Shown: positions 58,731 through 64,000 of the stretch, piece after piece
Position numbering within the stretch: the first letter of the stretch is position 1
Layout of the letters: every line of letters starts with the position of its first letter
Source of the DNA: Mimachlamys varia
Lineage: Eukaryota; Mollusca; Bivalvia; Pectinida; Pectinidae
NCBI GenBank assembly: GCA_947623455.1
Contig: OX392536.1
Span: forward strand, 13,263,282 to 13,327,281
DNA: 64,000 bases
Direction of reading: 5' to 3'
Notes under the pieces: generated by a model
The model's input: the letters and a program-made list of their open reading frames with translations, nothing else
The model's database searches: none
What the model was told of the DNA's origin: nothing
Program-made: the position numbers and the translations under genes

Positions 58731-59454
58731 CAACGTAATTTATGTTATGATCGACTTTTATTTAATTGACTATAATATGATACCAAATGAGGAATAAGAT
58801 GTGAAATATGTATAAATTCAGACTTCAAAAATTCACATATTTAATGATGATTACACAAACTATCACACATCACCTCTTATAAGGCATCAGTCATCACATG
58901 ATTATTTGAATGCCTTGTCAGGTGTTATCAGAAGGACAAATTAGACAGCTAAGGTTTTTTGTGTTTTAGATACACTGTATATTATATAATTACAATACAC
59001 TTTTCATTGGCCCCCTGTAGTTCAAAATGGCCCCCATTTTTTAACACTATGGGCATAACTGGCTCTCTTTGTACAAATCCTGGATTGAACACTGAAAGGT
59101 GGTTGGAATTAAACAAGGAGTTAACTGACCAAAATGTCAAGGTCACAGGGTCCAAGGTCAAGGTCAAAGTTTTGTATCTTTTAACCTAGAGACATGATAT
59201 TTGGCTGGTAGCTCCCTTGGAGGAAGCCAAACAAAGTTGGTTTGTTTTGTAATAAACATTGTATAATCCGAAAATATCAAATCAGTGTTCTTTGTGGTCG
59301 AGGGAACCAAAATAACTTCGTCAACTTCCAAAGATGTTCAGTTCTGAATGAATATATAAAGATCATTCATCTAAATTTGGATATCTTTTTGTAAAAATAC
59401 TTGAGATAGATATCAGTTATAACAATGATGTCGCCTTATACTAAATAAGTTATT
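58731..59454. other. Mostly unassigned; one decayed type-1 core unit
   Basis: 59090-59225 resembles the 145-bp core unit of 49446-52055 ('aatgtcaaggtcacagggtcc', ATGATATTTGGCTGGTAG). Nothing else. Confidence 0.4.
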
Positions 59455-60100
59455 TACGGTAAACCTTCCGTTAGTTTGATTCGGCTGATAGTTCGAACAC
59501 ACCCTTTCAGCAATAAAATGATTATTTTTTACTCCTAAAAGTACGAACTTTTAAAAATTGCTTACACAGTTTTCGGATAGTTAGAACACCCAAAATTTTA
59601 TTAGGCCTGTGTAAAGAACTTACGTAATGGATTGCTCTCGACGATGCAATTTATAGCCTCGCAAAACTTGTGTAAACTGATCTATTTTCACACCATCGAT
59701 GTTAAACAACAGTATAACGTGTAGTACTCATGATGTGCGATATTGTTGTCAGCTATTTCGGATAATTTGTGCATAAATAAGCCACATTTTACCGATGTTT
59801 CTTTCTTGTAAACAAAAACATGTGCACGCGCTAATCAAACATCTTTATGACCCCGATTAGCATCGGAGCGGGGAATGTAGTGTCACACATGCTTACAGGT
59901 ACATGTGTATTGTCATGGCATTACTGTGTTAAAATTTGATTATATAATCGCGGCCTGGTCACAGATACCTGATTTATAACTTTATTGATTAAATATCTAT
60001 ACAACTGCCGAGAACAAAAAATTCGACGAGGTATTGGATCAAAGTATTAATCCGCAGTTTCCACAATGTGATAAATTACATAAACTTCGGACGCATTTAC
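59455..60100 (-). mobile_element. Partial copy of the TACGGTAAACC element
   Basis: Begins TTACGGTAAACCTTCC and follows, inverted, the right side of 43719-46318: AGCAATAAAA..TTATTTTTTACT, then GCCTCGCAAAACTTG, then 'cgcggcctg.tcac.gata'. Similarity fades near 60100. The 46-bp array is not present here. Confidence 0.7.
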
Positions 60101-61237
60101 GCTTGTTCTACATAATTATCATAAGTTTTTTAATTCAATTGTTCAGAAAATGACAGTCAGTGTTTTATTCATGCAAGAGAATAGCAAGTGTGCATTAAGG
60201 CTTTATGTCTTGAGCTATAGGAACAAGGTCACCTTACAGAAATATTTGCTTTTACATTAATGTTAAAGGTCTTCATAAAATGTGAACAGACTGACAAAAC
60301 ATTTCATTTGAAGTACAGGATTACAGCAAAATTCCAGCCTTGATTCAGTTTTGTGTTCTGACATTTGCAAAAACTAGAATCACTAATTGGTAACATACAA
60401 GTAATTAGTTGTGGCCGGTACATCAACAGACCTATATCTCAGTATCATCCACGTAATCAACTAAAGCTTGAGTGAACATCCGTATTTCTATGAAAATAAT
60501 CATTAATTGGTACAGTATATATATATATGTTTACAAAATGTACCACACTCTCAGTCCTATCAGGATTTTGATTGTGATTGGCATAATATTCATTATAACT
60601 TCTAAAAGTTTCAATAATTAATCGGTTATGAATTTACAGTTTTATCAATTTAAATTGGCCTTATATTGCAATCGGTTATATTGATACACACAAAACACAA
60701 TAGCTTGCATCAACTTTGGAAACAATACTTCATATGATACAAAATGAGTACTTGGTACAAATAGAAAAATTAGTTTGCAGCTGATGAGTACTGAATTTAA
60801 ACGACATTATACAGTTATATCAGTTCATGCCCTTAAGTTCACTCAATATCGTGTTGGGACATTCAGCCTTGGGAAAATACTTACCAGGTTGATCCCAACA
60901 CAGAGAAAACTGTTATGACTATTGACTGAAAGGGCGTGTGAATGACTGTTTTATTCAAAGGTTTAGAGTTTTGTACTGTGTTCATCACTCATTTCTAAGT
61001 CATACTAAAACCTTTTGTAGCACAATACTTTGTTTAGTTCTGTATGTTCTTTTTATTATATTATATGGATCTCTGGAAACCTCTATCTTCAAGTTCTGAC
61101 AGTTTGTCAGAAAATATCATGTTATAAAATTTTATAATGAAATTGTCAAAATCTATATCATTCATGGAACATTAAAATCTAAAGGACTAACATTATGTTG
61201 TCCAAAATTTTCCATGCTTGTTTTGATACAACTGTAA
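60101..61237. other. Unassigned 1.1-kb stretch
   Basis: No repeat or coding signal recognised. Confidence 0.4.
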
Positions 61238-61272
61238 TCAGGTGAACGATACAGGCCCTCTGGGCCTCATGT
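61238..61272 (+). mobile_element. Solo type-2 tail
   Basis: TCAGGTGAACGATACAGG, hairpin GGCCCTCTGGGCC, TCATG. No head or core nearby. Confidence 0.65.
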
Positions 61273-61429
61273 TGGCAGTGTTGACGAAAGTTTCTTATGT
61301 CACTCACAAAGGCCATTTTGTGCATGATTGCCCATTCAAGGTTTTCCTTCTCTTAAACTTCTTAAGTTGCTCCAGTGGAAATTAGCTGGAACTTCTTGAA
61401 ATAATTCCGAGATGGTCCTCACCAAGTAT

Positions 61430-62830
61430 TGTTATCCCCCACCCAACGATATCATTTTAAGGAATTATCGGATTTTGATGAAACTTGCATGGTAGATTTA
61501 TTACAAAAATTCCTCCTCAGTTCAATTGTTCTTACCTAAATTCCTCGCTGATGTTTGATCAAAGGAATAATCGTGCATATTTATTGAGGCTGCTGTGACC
61601 TGATTAGCTGATTGCTTTAATTTCTGCACAATATCTTTAGAAGGAATGATTGGATTTTTAGAAAAACTTCTTGGTAGTATAGACTTATTATCTAAACCCT
61701 TGCCTACGTTCACTTATCAGCATATTTCGTGCATATTTAATGAGGCTGATGTGACCTGATTGGCTGATTACTTTCTGCATGATTTCTTTTGAAGGAGTTA
61801 TCAGATTTTTAGGTCATCTGACTGATGACTGTCCGTCGTCCGCATTGCGTAAACTTCCCCTTTAAGCGACTTCTTCTCAATAACCGAAAGAACCAGGGTA
61901 CTGATATTATTCATGTTGCATGCTGAGATTTAGGGTTATGAAGTTTGTTGAAATGAATGACCTTGACCTACTTTCAAAGCCACAGGGGTCAAATATGTAA
62001 AAATCTTTCAGCAACTTCTTCCCAATAACCAAAAGGCCCAGAGTACTGATATTTGGCATGTACATGTAGCATGCTGGGTTGAAGGGCTACCAAGTTTGTT
62101 CAAGTGAATGACCTTTACTTACTTTAAAGGCCTCCGGGGTCAAATATGTAAAAATCTTTAATCAACTTCTCAATAACCAAATGGCACAGGGTTCTGATAT
62201 TCTGCTTGTACCATGCTGGGATGAACAGCTACCAAGTCAGTTCAAATGAATGACTTTGACCCACTTTCAAGGTCACAGGGGTCAAATATGTTAAAATATT
62301 TCAAACAAACTCTTCTCAGTAACTAAACACCCTGGGGTACTGATAGTATGCGTGTAGCATGCTGGGATGAAGGGCTACCAAGTTTGTTCAAATGAAAGAC
62401 CTTGACCCATTTTCAAGGTCACAGGGGTCAATACCCGAAATGCCAGGGTACTGAAATTTGGCCCGAGTAGCATGCTTAAATGAAGCACTATCAAGTCTGT
62501 TCAAATTAATGATCTTGATCTTACTCTCGAGGTTTAGGGGTCAGATATGTTAATATCATAACAAAATAAAACTTATGTTTAGTCAGATGATGGTTAAGGC
62601 CCGCTGGGCCTATTGTTATGAAACTTGTTTGGTAGAATTATTACCTAAACCCCTCGCTCAAATTTGATTATCAGCATACATTCCGCACTTATTTAATGAG
62701 GCTGCTGTGAACTGATTGACTGATTACTTTCTGCAAGATATTTTCTCAAGGAATGATCAAATTAAAATTTGAGACATGCTTGGTAGACTTAATAATTAAA
62801 ACCTGAGCCCGTTGCTTGAGTTGATCAAGT
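61430..62830 (+). repeat. ~185-bp tandem units, split by a type-1 element
   Basis: Units with 'ggaattatcggattttgatgaaacttgcatggtaga', CATATTTATTGAGGCTGCTG and 'tgacctgattggctgattactttctgca'. About two units lie left of 61806 and about one right of 62616. This is probably the core of yet another tandem-core element; its ends were not found. Confidence 0.65.
61811..62615 (+). mobile_element. Type-1 tandem-core element, 0.8 kb
   Basis: Head AGGTCATCTGAC (right arm worn) after T5. Four to five core units of about 145-150 bp follow ('cttcttctcaataaccgaaag', 'tttcaaggtcacaggggtcaaat'). The tail is GTCAGATGATGG, GGCCCGCTGGGCC, TATTG (62615). The host unit elsewhere (61472) reads GATTTTGATGAAAC where this copy reads GATTTTT, element, TTATGAAAC. 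Confidence 0.8.
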
Positions 62831-63274
62831 CACATTTTGGTGAGACTTGCACAGGGAACTTATGAATTCTCCTTCATATAAGTTACTTAATCTGAATATA
62901 GTCAATTGAACAGTCATAGTCTTTGTTTTACTAATCATCAATTTCTTCCTATTTTGTGATTAATATTATAAATGGCTTAAATACAAAAGGGCTGAAGGTC
63001 ATTTGTAAAAAGAATATTGTATATTGTTATTCCTTGTGTTAGTTACATTCACTGTAACTCACTGGTACATATGTACGTAAACAAGTGATGGTTCTAAAGA
63101 ATATGTCGTGTGTCTTGTTTTTACAATATATGTACATTGCTATAGTCAGATGACTGTTTAGGGCTTGATCTATTTTATAGATACATAGTGTGATCCATTT
63201 TTGATGCTGTGTGACCAAGTCTGCTGTGCAAACTTTTGACTTCTTCCATTCACCACTGCGAAATACAGGACATC
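62831..63274. other. Unassigned; type-1 tail remnant
   Basis: GTCAGATGACTGTTTAGGGC at 63145-63164 is a worn type-1 tail. The rest is single-copy. Confidence 0.45.
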
Positions 63275-63338
63275 ATGACGAGAGATAGCTATAACGTCAG
63301 TGATACCAAACGGACTAACGGCACATCAGTTGTGAACA
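63275..63338 (+). CDS. Possible first exon of a host gene
   Basis: ATG at 63275 opens MTRDSYNVSDTKRTNGTSVV (then N), followed at 63339 by GTAAGTAAAG, a near-perfect splice donor. Polar composition, no repeat resemblance. If real, the exon is 64 nt, phase 1, and the remainder lies beyond this window. I cannot name the gene. There is no supporting acceptor within the remaining 660 bp that I trust. Could be chance. Confidence 0.25.
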
Positions 63339-63485
63339 GTAAGTAAAGATAATCTTAGAATGCTTCATGTTATATTTTGCTGGTACATATTTTAAATCGA
63401 AGGTATTTTTTAGTTGGTACAACAAAGTTTGAGATAAATAACAACCTTAACTATTTGGAAGTGTCTAGTAGTGCAAGCTTTGCTG

Positions 63486-63700
63486 ATTATCCCCCGTTTT
63501 CATCGACACGAGGGATATTAATTTGGGTTTGTCCGTCTGTCTGTCACACTTCAGTTCCGTGCAATAGCGGCAACAAATATTATCCAATTTTCTTGAAACT
63601 TTTTTACAAGGTAAAATGCCTAAAGGGCTCAGCAAAGTTTGATGCCCCTTTGGGGGATATTATTTGGTGGAGTTACGGGCCTTTGATTAATGAAAAATGT
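63486..63700 (+). mobile_element. Possible head of a further element family
   Basis: ATTATCCCCCGTTTTCATC and CACGAGGGATATTAAT form a loose hairpin (TATCCC/GGGATA). It is followed by 'gggtttgtccgtctgtctgtc' and 'ttttcttgaaacttttttacaag', a layout like the other heads. No tail within the window. Confidence 0.45.
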
Positions 63701-64000
63701 CGGAAGGCAGACTTGTTTACCCCTACACATTTGGCGTAATAACTACCAATTTCACACCCACATTACGCAACTACACATCGGTTGAAAAATCTCACAATTT
63801 GATGTTGTCTCTGTACAAATTCCCCTAATCAAACGGACCTGGGCATAGTCATCACTGTCTTCTTTACACAGAAAACCGGAAGTGTAGTAAAACGATGGGT
63901 GCAAAACTGATCTTTGTAGTTGACTAAAAGCCAGTTGATCGGGATTGTAAGAGAACAATAAAAACTAGGGCGATGTTTATAATTAATATCACACATGTGT
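63701..64000. other. Unassigned right edge
   Basis: No feature recognised. Confidence 0.35.

Overview
The window looks like a stretch of repeat-rich, AT-rich eukaryotic nuclear DNA, most likely from a bivalve mollusc (inference). The clues are many tandem-core elements with hairpin ends that resemble the bivalve pearl/Helentron-like class, short retroposed tails ending in (AAAT)n, several non-LTR (LINE) remnants including one with a 2A-like NPGP motif, and no intron-free gene of normal length. I find no intact host protein gene, no rRNA, no convincing tRNA and no CRISPR. One possible host first exon lies near the right edge (63275-63338).

Layout. 1-4888 is a 30-bp satellite that continues off the left edge. 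4.9-12.4 kb holds decayed tandem-core elements, one foldback MITE, one TA-type MITE and a 26-bp palindromic insertion with an 8-bp target duplication. 13.0-13.7 kb is the 3' end of a LINE. 14.0-19.7 kb is a large inverted repeat lying between two pieces of the same kind of reverse transcriptase, and it holds a perfect 116-bp palindrome with an 8-bp duplication, minisatellites, a MITE and an inverted LINE fragment. 20410-27494 is a 7.1-kb element with inverted-repeat ends and a perfect 9-bp target duplication (Mutator-like by size of duplication), loaded with later insertions. 27.8-29.9 kb has two LINE pieces and a hAT-like element. 30-34 kb is mostly unassigned.

34.3-43.2 kb is a chain of tandem-core elements built on a 161-bp unit. 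43719-46318 is an inverted-repeat element filled with a 46-bp minisatellite. 49.4-55.3 kb has three more tandem-core elements, one cleanly nested in another. 55453-57990 is a decayed LINE on the minus strand (ORF1 with a 2A-like motif, APE endonuclease, reverse transcriptase lost). 58-64 kb holds further element fragments.

The most interesting material is architectural. (1) Tiny palindromic insertions of 19-39 bp carry consistent 7-bp or 8-bp target duplications. (2) Several tandem-core families share the same secondary structure with different sequence: T5, a head hairpin usually closed by GAA, a tail repeat complementary to the head, a tail hairpin, then TTGTT. The head arm and tail repeat change together between families. 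(3) Paralogous empty sites inside the window fix some insertion points to within a few bases.
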